Shown: positions 30,186-39,115, counted from the first letter of the stretch. The stretch: DNA of 64,000 bases from RPQJ01 sp963726665 (GCA_963726665.1 CAVSDW010000011.1:1-64000); one strand, 5' to 3'. The notes: generated by a model from the letters alone, not told the origin. Numbers and translations: made by a program.

Positions 30186-31496
30186 ATGACCGACAAGGCT
30201 GCAACAGCACTGCGCAAGGACTGGAAGGAAAACCCGCGCTGGAACGGCGTCAAGCGACCCTACAAGGCCGAGGACGTGGTGCGGCTGCGCGGCAACGTGC
30301 AGATCGAGCACACGCTCGCGCGCCGTGGCGCGGAGAGGCTGTGGCATCTCGTGAACACCGAGCCGTACGTCAACTGCCTCGGCGCACTCACCGCCGGCCA
30401 GGCGATGCAGCAGGTCAAGGCGGGCATCAAGGCCATCTACCTCTCGGGATGGCAGGTCGCGGCCGACAACAATACGTACATGTCCATGTACCCGGACCAG
30501 TCGCTGTATCCGGTGGACTCGGTGCCCAAGGTCGTGGAGCGAATCAACTCCACGTTCAAGCGCGCCGACGAGATCCAGTGTTCACGCGGCATCCACCCGG
30601 GTTCGCCCGACTACGTGGACTTCTTCGCGCCGATCGTGGCGGACGCCGAGGCGGGCTTCGGCGGCGTGCTGAACGCCCATGAGCTCATGAAGGCCATGAT
30701 CCGCGCCGGCGCCGCCGGCGTGCACTTCGAGGACCAGCTCGCGTCCGTGAAGAAGTGCGGCCACATGGGTGGCAAGGTGCTGGTGCCGACCCAGGAAGCG
30801 GTGCAGAAGCTCGTTGCCGCGCGCTTCGCGGCCGACGTCATGGGCGTGCCGACGATCGTGCTCGCACGCACCGACGCCGAGGCGGCGGACCTGCTCACCA
30901 GCGACGTGGACGACAACGACAAGCCGTTCTGCACGGGCGAGCGCACTCCGGAGGGCTTCTACAAGACGACACCGGGCGTCGAGCAGTCAATCTCCCGCGG
31001 ACTCGCATATGCCGCGTACGCCGACATGGTCTGGTGCGAGACCGGCAAGCCCGACCTCGCGTTCGCGAAGAAGTTCGCCGAGGCGATTCGCAAGCAGCAC
31101 CCCGGCAAGCTCCTCGCCTACAACTGCTCGCCGTCGTTCAACTGGAAGAAGAACCTCGACGACGCGACGATCGCGAAGTTCCAGCGCGAGCTGGGTGCGA
31201 TGGGCTACAAGTACCAGTTCATCACGCTCGCCGGCATCCACTCGATGTGGTTCAACATGTTCGACCTCGCGGAGCAGTACGTGAAGAAGGGCATGACCGC
31301 CTACGTCGAGAAGGTGCAGGAGCCGGAGTTCGCGGCCCGCGACCGCGGCTACACCTTCGTGTCGCACCAGCAGGAAGTGGGCACGGGCTACTTCGACGAA
31401 GTCACCCAGGTCATCCAGGGCGGCCACTCGTCCACCACGGCCATGCACGGGTCGACCGAGGAAGAGCAGTTCGCGACGGGCGGAGCCCATCACTGA
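30186..31496 (+). CDS. aceA: Isocitrate lyase
   Basis: Splits isocitrate into glyoxylate and succinate. The 436-residue length matches E. coli AceA (434). Visible are YLSGWQVAADNNTY, FFAPIVADAEAGFGG with metal-binding Asp, the catalytic loop KKCGHMGGKVLVP, LARTDAEAADL, and YNCSPSFNWKKNL. It is second in the aceBA operon. No isocitrate dehydrogenase kinase/phosphatase gene (aceK) follows; instead the uracil-DNA glycosylase overlaps its stop. Confidence 0.96.
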   Translation: MTDKAATALRKDWKENPRWNGVKRPYKAEDVVRLRGNVQIEHTLARRGAERLWHLVNTEPYVNCLGALTAGQAMQQVKAGIKAIYLSGWQVAADNNTYMSMYPDQSLYPVDSVPKVVERINSTFKRADEIQCSRGIHPGSPDYVDFFAPIVADAEAGFGGVLNAHELMKAMIRAGAAGVHFEDQLASVKKCGHMGGKVLVPTQEAVQKLVAARFAADVMGVPTIVLARTDAEAADLLTSDVDDNDKPFCTGERTPEGFYKTTPGVEQSISRGLAYAAYADMVWCETGKPDLAFAKKFAEAIRKQHPGKLLAYNCSPSFNWKKNLDDATIAKFQRELGAMGYKYQFITLAGIHSMWFNMFDLAEQYVKKGMTAYVEKVQEPEFAARDRGYTFVSHQQEVGTGYFDEVTQVIQGGHSSTTAMHGSTEEEQFATGGAHH

Positions 31497-32137
31497 CCGC
31501 CTTCGATCCGAAATGCCGCCGGTGCCCGAGGCTGGCGGCATTTCTCGAGGAGGGCAGGGCCAGGCATCCCGCCTACCACTGTGCGCCCGTGGCGCCGTTC
31601 GGGGACGAGCGCCCTGAGCTGCTGGTCGTCGGGCTCGCGCCGGGTTTTCACGGCGCCAACGCCACGGGCAGGCCGTTCACCGGCGACCACGCGGGGATCC
31701 TGCTGTACGAGACACTGCACCGCTGCGGGTGGGCGAGCGCTCCCGTGTCGCGCTCCGCAGACGACGGACTCAGGCTCGCGGGTTGCCGCATCACCAATGC
31801 GGTCAAATGCGTGCCGCCGCTCAACAAGCCGACGCCCGCGGAGATCGCGACCTGCAGCGTGTTCCTGGCAGCGGAGCTCGCGTCGCTCGGCGAAGGCGCG
31901 GTGATCCTGGCACTCGGCGCCATCGCCCACGGTGCAGTCCTGCGTGGGTACGGGCTCAAGGCGTCGGCGAATGCGTTCGCCCACGGCGCCCTGCACCCGC
32001 TGCCGGGTGGCCGGGTGCTTTTCGACTCCTATCACTGCAGCCGCTACAACACCCAGACCCGTCGATTGACCACGGAGATGTTCAGGGACGTGGTCGGGCG
32101 GGCGACGGCCCGGGCTCGGAGAGCGGGTAGTGACTAG
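31493..32137 (+). CDS. Uracil-DNA glycosylase, family 5 (UDGb)
   Basis: Removes uracil and other deaminated bases from DNA. The first active-site motif GLAPGFHGANATGRPFTGD and the second, HCSRYNTQTRR, are diagnostic of the UDGb family, and four Cys (CRRC at the N-terminus, later NAVKCVPP) suggest an iron-sulfur cluster. The frame has no ATG, GTG or TTG near the homologous start. The best candidate is a CTG at 31493 overlapping the aceA stop, giving 214 residues (LTAFDPKCRRC). A start-codon sequence error is an alternative. Confidence 0.85.
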   Translation: MTAFDPKCRRCPRLAAFLEEGRARHPAYHCAPVAPFGDERPELLVVGLAPGFHGANATGRPFTGDHAGILLYETLHRCGWASAPVSRSADDGLRLAGCRITNAVKCVPPLNKPTPAEIATCSVFLAAELASLGEGAVILALGAIAHGAVLRGYGLKASANAFAHGALHPLPGGRVLFDSYHCSRYNTQTRRLTTEMFRDVVGRATARARRAGSD

Positions 32138-32148
32138 CGGCAAGCGGC

Positions 32149-32248
32149 TAGCGGATAGCGGATAGCGGATAGCGGATCGTAGGAAGCAGACGGCCGGCGG
32201 CGACTGCCCTCGAATTCGGCCGCTATCCGCTAATCACGATCCGCTATC
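32149..32248. repeat. TAGCGGA heptad array with 13-bp inverted repeat
   Basis: Four exact tandem copies of TAGCGGA occupy 32149-32176. The end of the array, GATAGCGGATCGT (32168-32180), is repeated inverted at 32236-32248 as ACGATCCGCTATC, with 55 bases between. The element fills most of the 138-base gap between the glycosylase gene and uvrC. Two inverted copies of the heptamer lie between acnA and cobB. Confidence 0.85.
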
Positions 32249-32275
32249 GCCCCGGGCCTCACTTACACTTCCCCC

Positions 32276-34108
32276 GTGTCCGCCGCAGCCTCATTCGACC
32301 TGCGTTCCTTCCTCGCGTCACTGCCCGCGAAGCCGGGCGTGTACCGCATGCTTGCGGCGGACGAGACGATCCTCTACGTCGGCAAGGCGCGGCAGCTGCG
32401 CAACCGCGTGGCGAGTTATTTCCGCGGACGCGCACACGGGGACAGGACCACGGCGATGCTGTCGCAGGTGGCGCGCATCGAAGTGACGGTGACGGCTTCG
32501 GAGATCGAGGCGCTGCTGCTCGAGCACAACCTGATCAAGCGCCACCGCCCGCGCTACAACGTGCTGCTCAAGGATGACAAGAGCTTTCCGTTCATCCACC
32601 TGACGGCGCACGCCTATCCCCGGCTGGAGTTCTTCCGCGGATCGCGCAAGGAGCCGGGGCGCTTCTTCGGCCCGTACCCGAGCACCGTGGCGACCCGCGA
32701 AACGCTCATGCTGCTGCAGAAGCTGTTCCGCATCCGGCCTTGCGAGGACACTTTCTTTGCCAACCGCTCGAGGCCGTGCCTCCAGTACCAGATCCAGCGT
32801 TGCTCGGGGCCCTGCGTGGGCCTGGTCACGAGAGAGGCGTATGCCCAGGACGTCTCGGACGCGACTCGCGTGCTCGAGGGCCGCAACGACGAGCTCATCA
32901 CCGACCTGCGCCGGCGCATGGACGAAGCCTCCGATCAGCTACGGTTCGAGGAGGCCGCCCGGCTGCGGGACCAGATCGGGATGCTGAAACAGGTGCAGGC
33001 GAGCCAGTCCGTGACCCGCATGGGCGGTCGAGACGCCGATGCAGTCGCGATCGCAAGCTCGGGGGCGGATCACTGCGTGTCGGTGGTGTTCGTGCGCGGT
33101 GGCCGCAACCTCGGCAGCAGCAACTTCTTCACGAAGGGCGGGCTCGGCGGGGAGGCGGAGGTCGTCGCCGCCTTCCTCGGCCAGTACTACCTGGCGCGCG
33201 AGGCGCCCGAGGAGATTCTCGTGAGCCAGGCAGTCGAGGACACCGACCTGCTCGAGGCGGTGCTCGGCGAGCGCAGCGGGCACGCGGTGCGCGTGCGGTC
33301 GAACGTGCGGGGCACGCGCGCGCGCTGGGTCGGCATGGCCCGCGCGAATGCGGAACTCGGGCTCACCATGAAGGCCGCGAGCCGCGCCAGCATGGCCGAG
33401 CAGTTCGAGGCGCTCGGCAACGCGCTCGGCATGGGCCGTACGCCGTCGCGGATCGAGTGCTTCGACGTGAGCCACACCATGGGCGAATCCGCCATCGCCT
33501 CCTGCGTGGTCATGGGACCCGAGGGACCGGTGAAGAGCGCCTACCGGCGCTTCAACCTGCGTGACCTCACTCCGGGCGACGACTACGCGGGCATGCGCCA
33601 GGCCGTGGAGCGGCACTTTGCGCGAGTGGCGAGCGGCGAGTTCCCGATGCCCGATGTGCTCCTGATCGACGGCGGTCCAGGCCAGCTCGCGTCGGCGCTC
33701 GACGCCCTCGCAGCGGTGGGTGTCGCGCCCGAGGTCACCGTCGGCGTCGCCAAGGGCGCCGATCGCCGGCCCGGCCAGGAGCGACTCTTCTTTGCCGGTC
33801 GGGAGGGGCCGCTTATACTCGTCGCGGGCTCGCCGGCGCTGCGATTGATACAGCGCGTGCGCGACGAAGCGCATCGTTTCGCGATCGCAGGGCACCGAAA
33901 GGCGAGGGACCTTGCGCGACGTGAGTCGTTCCTCGAGGAGATTCCCGGGCTCGGGCCGGTGCGGCGAAGGGAACTCCTGAAGACCTTCGGCGGGTTGCAG
34001 GGTTTGAAGCAGGCATCGGTCGAGGACCTTGCGAAGGTGCAGGGCATCAGCAGGAACCTCGCGGAACGGATCTACGAACGGATGAACCCGGGGCCCGGAA
34101 CCAATTGA
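32276..34108 (+). CDS. uvrC: Excinuclease ABC subunit C
   Basis: Makes both incisions in nucleotide excision repair with UvrAB. The 610-residue protein shows, in order, the GIY-YIG domain (GVYRMLAADETILYVGKA, about 20-95), a Cys-containing region (SRPCLQYQIQRCSGPC), the UVR UvrB-binding motif (about 205-240), the RNase H-like nuclease domain with ECFDVSHTMGE and LLIDGGPGQ, and C-terminal helix-hairpin-helices (IPGLGPVRRRELL). The start is a GTG. The uvrC-pgsA-tRNA-Gly-tRNA-Cys order is the same as in E. coli. Confidence 0.96.
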   Translation: MSAAASFDLRSFLASLPAKPGVYRMLAADETILYVGKARQLRNRVASYFRGRAHGDRTTAMLSQVARIEVTVTASEIEALLLEHNLIKRHRPRYNVLLKDDKSFPFIHLTAHAYPRLEFFRGSRKEPGRFFGPYPSTVATRETLMLLQKLFRIRPCEDTFFANRSRPCLQYQIQRCSGPCVGLVTREAYAQDVSDATRVLEGRNDELITDLRRRMDEASDQLRFEEAARLRDQIGMLKQVQASQSVTRMGGRDADAVAIASSGADHCVSVVFVRGGRNLGSSNFFTKGGLGGEAEVVAAFLGQYYLAREAPEEILVSQAVEDTDLLEAVLGERSGHAVRVRSNVRGTRARWVGMARANAELGLTMKAASRASMAEQFEALGNALGMGRTPSRIECFDVSHTMGESAIASCVVMGPEGPVKSAYRRFNLRDLTPGDDYAGMRQAVERHFARVASGEFPMPDVLLIDGGPGQLASALDALAAVGVAPEVTVGVAKGADRRPGQERLFFAGREGPLILVAGSPALRLIQRVRDEAHRFAIAGHRKARDLARRESFLEEIPGLGPVRRRELLKTFGGLQGLKQASVEDLAKVQGISRNLAERIYERMNPGPGTN

Positions 34109-34674
34109 AGCTCGAGAGCCTGCCCAACATCCTGACCATCGGCCGCATCGTCGCGGTCCCGCTGGTCGTGGTTCTGTTCTACTGGACCTACCCCTGGTCC
34201 GACCCCCTCGCCGCGATCGTGTTCATCGCGGCGGCGATCACCGACTCGCTGGACGGCTACCTTGCCCGACGCATGGGGATCACGACGCCGCTCGGCGAGT
34301 TCCTCGATCCCGTGGCCGACAAGCTGATGGTGGCGACTGCGCTCGTCCTGCTCGTCGGGCACGACCCCCGGCCGCTCATCGTGATCACGGCCATCGTGAT
34401 CATCGGCCGCGAGATCACGGTATCGGCACTGCGCGAGTGGATGGCGCACCTGGGCGCGCGAGCCAAGGTTGCGGTCTCGGGCATGGGCAAGTGGAAGACG
34501 ATCCTCCAGATGACGGGCCTCAGCATGATGATGTTCCGCCGGGACGTCTTCGGGCTGCCGGTCTACGAAATGGGCGTGGTGCTGCTGGTCATCGCCGCCG
34601 CGCTGACGATCTGGTCGATGGGGAGCTACCTGAGGGCGGCCTGGCCGGAGCTCCGTCGCGAGCATGTCCCTTGA
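34105..34674 (+). CDS. pgsA: CDP-diacylglycerol--glycerol-3-phosphate 3-phosphatidyltransferase
   Basis: Inner-membrane enzyme committing CDP-diacylglycerol to phosphatidylglycerol. The CDP-alcohol phosphotransferase motif is complete: DSLDGYLARRMGITTPLGEF followed by LDPVADK. Membrane helices surround it in the 189-residue protein. The TTG start overlaps the uvrC stop (TTGA), indicating coupled translation. Two tRNA genes follow within 190 bases. Confidence 0.95.
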   Translation: MKLESLPNILTIGRIVAVPLVVVLFYWTYPWSDPLAAIVFIAAAITDSLDGYLARRMGITTPLGEFLDPVADKLMVATALVLLVGHDPRPLIVITAIVIIGREITVSALREWMAHLGARAKVAVSGMGKWKTILQMTGLSMMMFRRDVFGLPVYEMGVVLLVIAAALTIWSMGSYLRAAWPELRREHVP

Positions 34675-34738
34675 CAGATGGCCCTAAGCTATTGAAAATT
34701 CGCGTTTCCCGACGGCCTGGTTCGGCGGGAATGAACGG

Positions 34739-34814
<76 letters not shown>

Positions 34815-34861
34815 GTTTTCTGCCGTAACCCCTGGCGACCCCCGGGGTTACGCGCATCACC

Positions 34862-34935
34862 GGCTAGGTGGCAGAGTGGTCATGCAGCGGCCTGCAAAGC
34901 CGTGTACGCCGGTTCGATTCCGACCCTAGCCTCCA
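34862..34935 (+). tRNA. tRNA-Cys (GCA)
   Basis: Cloverleaf of 74 bases with acceptor GGCTAGG pairing CCTAGCC, anticodon loop CTGCAAA, T loop TTCGATT, and encoded CCA. It is the cysT counterpart after tRNA-Gly; the tRNA-Leu that completes this cluster in E. coli is absent here. Confidence 0.96.
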
Positions 34936-35082
34936 CACACAGTCGACAGCAGACGACGCCGGCGCCAAGGCCGCGCTCGAGGCGATCTGCGCGGGCGGGT
35001 CTGCCCCTCGTCTGGACGAAGTGCATTGTGCAATGCACGATGGCACGACGTGCCACTTGATCCGGATGCAGGGGATACGACG

Positions 35083-36234
35083 ATGAGCGGCTTCGACGTT
35101 TCCGATATTGCGTTGATCGAGGACCTTGCGAAGCGCTTCGCCGAGACGGAAATCCTGCCGCACCTCGAGGCATGGGAGGAGGCCGGCGAGTTCCCGCGTG
35201 ATTTGTACTCGAGGCTGGCCGAGATGGGTTGGCTGGGCCTGGGCTACCCGGAGGAACTCGGCGGCACGCCGGCTCCCTTGTCGGTGAGGAACGCGCTGTC
35301 GGTCTCCCTCTCGCGCCACTGCGGCAGCGGCGGCGTCATGGCCGGCGCCTTCAGTCACACGATCGGCCTGCCACCGATCGCGCGCCACGGCAGCGACGAA
35401 CTCAAACGACGCGTGATCCCCGATGTGCTGAGCGGCAGGAAGATCTCGGCCCTGGGCATCACCGAGCCGGGCGGCGGCTCCGACGTCGCCGGCCTGCGCA
35501 CCACGGCCCGACGGGACGGCGACCATTACGTGATCGACGGCGAGAAGACCTTCATCACCTCCGGCATGCGCGCCGACTGGTTCACGCTTGCCGTCCGCAC
35601 AGATCCCGACAACAAGGGCGCGGGCGGCATCTCGATGATCGCCGTGCCGGGCGACGTCGCCGGGCTGACCCGTTCTCGCCTGGGCAAGATGGGCTGGCTG
35701 TGTTCCGACACGGCCCTGCTGCATTTCGAGGGCGCGCGGGTGCCGGTGGGCAACCTCATCGGCGAGGAAGGCAAGGGCTTCAGGATGATCATGACCAACT
35801 TCAACGCCGAGCGGATCTCCATCGCGGCGATGGCGCTGGGCATGGCCGAATGCTGCTATGACGAGGCGCTCGCCTGGGCGCGTGATCGCAAGACGTTCGG
35901 CAAGGCCCTGATCGAGCACCAGGTGGTCAGGCACAAGCTGGTCGACATGAAGATGCGTGTCGAGTCCACGCGAGCATGGCTGAAGAGCGTGTCGGACCGT
36001 GCGGACGCGAACCAGGCGGACGCGCAGTGGGTCGCCGACGTCTGCATGCTCAAGAACCACTCGACGCAGGCGATGCAGTTCTGCGCCGACCAGGCGGTGC
36101 AGATCCTGGGTGGCATGGGCTACATGCGGGGCACCGCGAGCGAGCGCATCTACCGCGAGGTCAAGGTCGCCATGATCGGCGGCGGCGCCGAGGAGATCAT
36201 GAAGGAACTGGCGGCGCGGCAGATGGGGATCTAG
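35083..36234 (+). CDS. Acyl-CoA dehydrogenase family protein
   Basis: FAD-dependent dehydrogenase of 383 residues introducing an alpha-beta double bond into acyl-CoA. FAD and substrate motifs ALGITEPGGGSDVAG and YVIDGEKTFITSGMRADW are seen, the helical C-terminal domain has RKTFGKALIEHQVVRHKL, QILGGMGYMRG is intact, and the likely catalytic Glu lies in GGGAEEIMKE near the end. The ATG at 35083 is chosen because upstream in-frame codons run into the tRNA-Cys flank. It has no operon partner, so the acyl substrate is unknown; fatty or branched-chain acyl-CoA are both possible. Confidence 0.9.
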   Translation: MSGFDVSDIALIEDLAKRFAETEILPHLEAWEEAGEFPRDLYSRLAEMGWLGLGYPEELGGTPAPLSVRNALSVSLSRHCGSGGVMAGAFSHTIGLPPIARHGSDELKRRVIPDVLSGRKISALGITEPGGGSDVAGLRTTARRDGDHYVIDGEKTFITSGMRADWFTLAVRTDPDNKGAGGISMIAVPGDVAGLTRSRLGKMGWLCSDTALLHFEGARVPVGNLIGEEGKGFRMIMTNFNAERISIAAMALGMAECCYDEALAWARDRKTFGKALIEHQVVRHKLVDMKMRVESTRAWLKSVSDRADANQADAQWVADVCMLKNHSTQAMQFCADQAVQILGGMGYMRGTASERIYREVKVAMIGGGAEEIMKELAARQMGI

Positions 36235-36999
36235 CGCGGCTGCAGCGATCCTGCCAGCGCCAGGAGATTCTGCGGCACGACGCGGATGACGCCGCGGCGC
36301 GGGCTGTCGATGTCGGCGATCAGGAAGAACGCCATGGAAATGATCGCCGGCAGTACCAGCATCAACCGGGAAAAACCCGTGCCTTTCCGGGTGCCCACGC
36401 CCACCAGCATCGTGGCGCATATGGCGATGACGCCCATCATCAGCCACGCCGAGAACGGGATCCGGTTCCACCACGCGGCCTGCGTGTAGCCCTGCGAATT
36501 CAAGACGTCGTTCATGCCTGCCACCGCCAGTGCCATCAGCGGCGTCGGCTGCGCCAATGCCGGCGACTTGACGGCTGCCCACAGGTCCGACTGCAGCCTG
36601 GCCGTGGCCGCGGCGATCGCGCCGAGTTGCTGTTCGTCGCGCAGTCGTGTAGAAGAGCATCCGCTGGTCGACGTAGTCCCGCAGGAGCTGCTGCACACGC
36701 GCTGCGTCGGCTGCGGGCAGCAGTTCGGCGCGAACGAACTCGGTGCCGATCGCGTTGGCTTCCTCCTCCTCGTAGAGCTTCCGCTGCTCGTAGCGGTCGA
36801 GCGCCATCGAGAACGTGAATCCGATGATGAGCCCGAGGAGCGTCAGCGTGGCGCCCTGGATGACGGCGAAATCTTCCCGCTGCTCTTCCGCCGTGGATCG
36901 CAGCGTGGTGAAGCGAGTGGTCCCGAGCCACGCTGCAAGAGTCAGCACAACGATGGCGACCAGAAACGCGGGGAGAGGATAGACGTTGATCATTGGCAT
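36231..36999 (-). CDS. DUF4239/bestrophin-like membrane protein (frameshifted)
   Basis: Membrane protein of about 255 residues after repair. Two N-terminal helices (about 8-25 and 45-65, with TLLGLIIGFTFSMALDRYEQRK) are followed by a soluble helical region and two C-terminal helices (WLMMGVIAICATMLVGVG, LVLPAIISMAFFLIADIDSPRRG). The pattern matches DUF4239 proteins, remotely related to bestrophin channels. One extra base near 36645 breaks the frame between QRMLFYT and LRDEQQLGAIAAAT. The function is unknown. Its 3' end overlaps the acyl-CoA dehydrogenase stop by four bases on the other strand. Confidence 0.72.
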
Positions 37000-37208
37000 C
37001 GAGGCATTCTAGGGGTGCGCGGCAGTTCGTGCATCCGATGGCGGACGCCCGGCCCGAGGTTCCACCCGCCGGCCGGCGAAAGACGTCCATCGTCCATGGA
37101 ACTTGCGCACACTTCGGTTAACATCCCGGGAAACCGAGTCCCTGCGGCCGGGTCCGTGAGTGGAGTTCGGCTGCGCCGTTAGTTCATTGACATCAGCGGA
37201 GAATCGCC

Positions 37209-37508
37209 ATGCCAAGACGTTGTCTACCCTTGCTGCTGCTGCCGGCCCTGTGCCTCGGCTCCGCAGCCCAGGCCTCGGACTATCCGGTCGTGGACAGGAT
37301 TGCCCAGAAGCTGATCGCTAAGTACCAGAACTCGACCTGCGAGCAGCTGTGGCAGGAGAAGGCCCAGGGCCAGGGCCAGCCCAAGTCCGCGGAGGAGCAG
37401 CGGGCGATTCAGGTGCTGCAGGGTGATCCCCAGATGCAGCAGGCGCTGTTCAGCCAGGTCGCGACGCCCATCGTCACCAAGATGTTCCAGTGCGGGATGA
37501 TCCCATGA
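37209..37508 (+). CDS. Small exported protein of unknown function
   Basis: Protein of 99 residues with a clear signal peptide (CLPLLLLPALCLGSAAQAS, cleavage at about residue 22). The mature part is helical and charged, with two Cys, at STCEQLWQEK and at MFQCGMIP near the C-terminus, which could form a disulfide. GGAGA sits seven bases before the ATG. It is the first gene of a three-gene run of exported proteins; its stop overlaps the next start as ATGA. I do not recognise a characterised family. Confidence 0.8.
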   Translation: MPRRCLPLLLLPALCLGSAAQASDYPVVDRIAQKLIAKYQNSTCEQLWQEKAQGQGQPKSAEEQRAIQVLQGDPQMQQALFSQVATPIVTKMFQCGMIP

Positions 37509-38335
37509 CGAACCCGACGATGCGTGCAGGTCGTGGCGCGGCGATGCTGGCGACGGCTGGCGTCATCGTGTTGCTGGCAACCCCGGGCAGCAGCGGCGTG
37601 GCGCGGGCGGCCGCAAGCGCCCCTGCGGTCGCGCCGCCGGCCATCGAACTCGAACCTCGGGCGCTCGGCATCCTGAAAGGGGCCTGCGACACGCTGGCCG
37701 CGGCGAGAACCGTTTCATTCAAGGCTGTTGTGTCCGAGGAAAGCCCGAGCCGGCTCGGTCCGCCGCTGCAGTACTTGAGCCGCTACCAGGTCGTGCTGCA
37801 GAGGCCGGACAAGCTGCGCATCCTGAATCCGGGCGACGGTCCTGCAACCGAGTTCTACTACGACGGCAAGTCGATGGCGGCCTTCGCGCCGAAGGAGAAC
37901 TACATCGCCCGCGCCGACGCGCCGCCGACCATCGACGCGGCGCTCGACCAGGCGTTCACCAAGGCGCAGATCTACTACCCGTTCATGGACCTGCTGGACG
38001 CGGAGCCCTACAAGAATGTGCTGAACGGCTTGCGCGTCGCGTTCTACATCGGCGAGTCGGATTCGGTCGGTGGCGTGAAGACCTACATGGTCGCGTATGC
38101 GAACGACCACGCGTTCGTCCAGGCCTGGATCGGCAAAGATGACAAGCTGCCGCGACGCCTGCGCGCAATCTACCGTAAGGATTCGAGCATGCTGCGCCAC
38201 GAGATGGATATCGACGACTGGAAGCTGAATGCGCCCGTCGCTGCAGGCACCTTCGCGGTTCCCGAGGCCGCCAAGAAGGCGTTGCCGATTCCATTCGACC
38301 GCCCCGACCACGGTCCGGCGACGACGAAGCCGTGA
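37505..38335 (+). CDS. DUF2092 exported protein
   Basis: Protein of 276 residues from the ATG that overlaps the upstream stop (ATGA). A signal peptide or membrane anchor is followed by a region with YQVVLQRPDKLRILNPGDGP, YYDGKSMAAFAPKENYIARADAP and RAIYRKDSSMLRHEMDIDDWKLN, typical of DUF2092. The fold of this family resembles the LolA/LolB lipoprotein-carrier barrel (outer-membrane lipoprotein sorting proteins), so a periplasmic lipid- or lipoprotein-binding role is a reasonable inference, not shown. It is the middle gene of the exported trio. Confidence 0.8.
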   Translation: MTNPTMRAGRGAAMLATAGVIVLLATPGSSGVARAAASAPAVAPPAIELEPRALGILKGACDTLAAARTVSFKAVVSEESPSRLGPPLQYLSRYQVVLQRPDKLRILNPGDGPATEFYYDGKSMAAFAPKENYIARADAPPTIDAALDQAFTKAQIYYPFMDLLDAEPYKNVLNGLRVAFYIGESDSVGGVKTYMVAYANDHAFVQAWIGKDDKLPRRLRAIYRKDSSMLRHEMDIDDWKLNAPVAAGTFAVPEAAKKALPIPFDRPDHGPATTKP

Positions 38336-38349
38336 GCAAGGAGATGGCC

Positions 38350-39003
38350 ATGAAGAAAGTCACGATCGCATTCGCAGTCGCACTGGCCGTGGGCCTCGCC
38401 CCGCAGTTCGCCGGCGCGTACACCCATGGGAACCGGGCGGGCGGAAGCACGACCCACGACGCGGGCGAAGGCACCGAGCACACGAACGCCTACGGCGGCA
38501 GTTCGGAGCATGCCTACGGTGGCGGCTCCGAGCACACGAACATGTATGGCGGCTCGACCGAAGGCAAGTACGGCGACGGAGCGGAGCACACCAACGTCTA
38601 CGGCGGCACGACCGCCGCGGGTTACGGCGAGGGTGCGTATCACTCGACACCGTATGGAGCGACTGCGTATGCGCCGCCGCCGGACGCATACGCCTATCAT
38701 CCGCCGGCCACGGTCAATTACTACGGCGCCGGTTGCTACAACTGCGGTGGCTACAGCACCGCGGGCGCGGTGGCCGCCGGAGTGGTGGTCGGAGCGGCTG
38801 CGGCTACTGCAGCGGAGTCGGCCGAGAAGACAACGACCACCACCACCGTCACGTACGTCGTGGGAAACGTCTACCCGACACTGCCGGGCGGTTGCGCGAC
38901 GCCGACCGTGCAGGGCACAACGTATTACCTCTGCGGAAACACGTGGTTCCAGCCGACTTATGGCGCGAACGGTGTGTATTACACCGTGGTGAACGCGCCC
39001 TGA
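38350..39003 (+). CDS. Exported Tyr/Gly-rich repeat protein of unknown function
   Basis: Protein of 217 residues starting at the ATG at 38350, six bases after AAGGAG. A signal peptide (MKKVTIAFAVALAVGLA, cleavage near GAYTHG) precedes imperfect repeats of the form EHTNxYGGS at about residues 30-80. A Tyr/Pro-rich stretch, a hydrophobic Ala/Gly/Val segment (TAGAVAAGVVVGAAAATAA, about 135-155) that could span or insert into a membrane, and a C-terminal module with two Cys and YYLCGNTWFQP...YGANGVYYTVV follow. The pattern occurs in other proteobacterial exported proteins that I know only as uncharacterised. It is the last gene of the trio, before a terminator. Confidence 0.75.
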   Translation: MKKVTIAFAVALAVGLAPQFAGAYTHGNRAGGSTTHDAGEGTEHTNAYGGSSEHAYGGGSEHTNMYGGSTEGKYGDGAEHTNVYGGTTAAGYGEGAYHSTPYGATAYAPPPDAYAYHPPATVNYYGAGCYNCGGYSTAGAVAAGVVVGAAAATAAESAEKTTTTTTVTYVVGNVYPTLPGGCATPTVQGTTYYLCGNTWFQPTYGANGVYYTVVNAP

Positions 39004-39115
39004 CGTGACGTCCCGTGCGGGCGCGGCCCCCAAGGAGGGGGGCCGTACCGGCATGTGTTCCCGGATTGCCGCGACCAGCTGCGCCCGCGATCGCGGGTCC
39101 CGGAATGACCACGGA

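Noticed and set aside
28424..30253. A 609-codon open frame on the minus strand
   Set aside because: It is antisense to the unmistakable malate synthase gene, and its composition is that of a shadow frame.
30755..31490. Plus-strand frame reading through aceA into the uracil-DNA glycosylase
   Set aside because: The part inside aceA is out of frame with a strongly conserved isocitrate lyase and has no similarity to anything. Only the part after 31493 is the glycosylase.
34864..36650. Long minus-strand extension of the DUF4239-like frame across the acyl-CoA dehydrogenase
   Set aside because: The extension is created by the frameshift near 36645. The true continuation of the membrane protein lies in another frame and stops at 36231.
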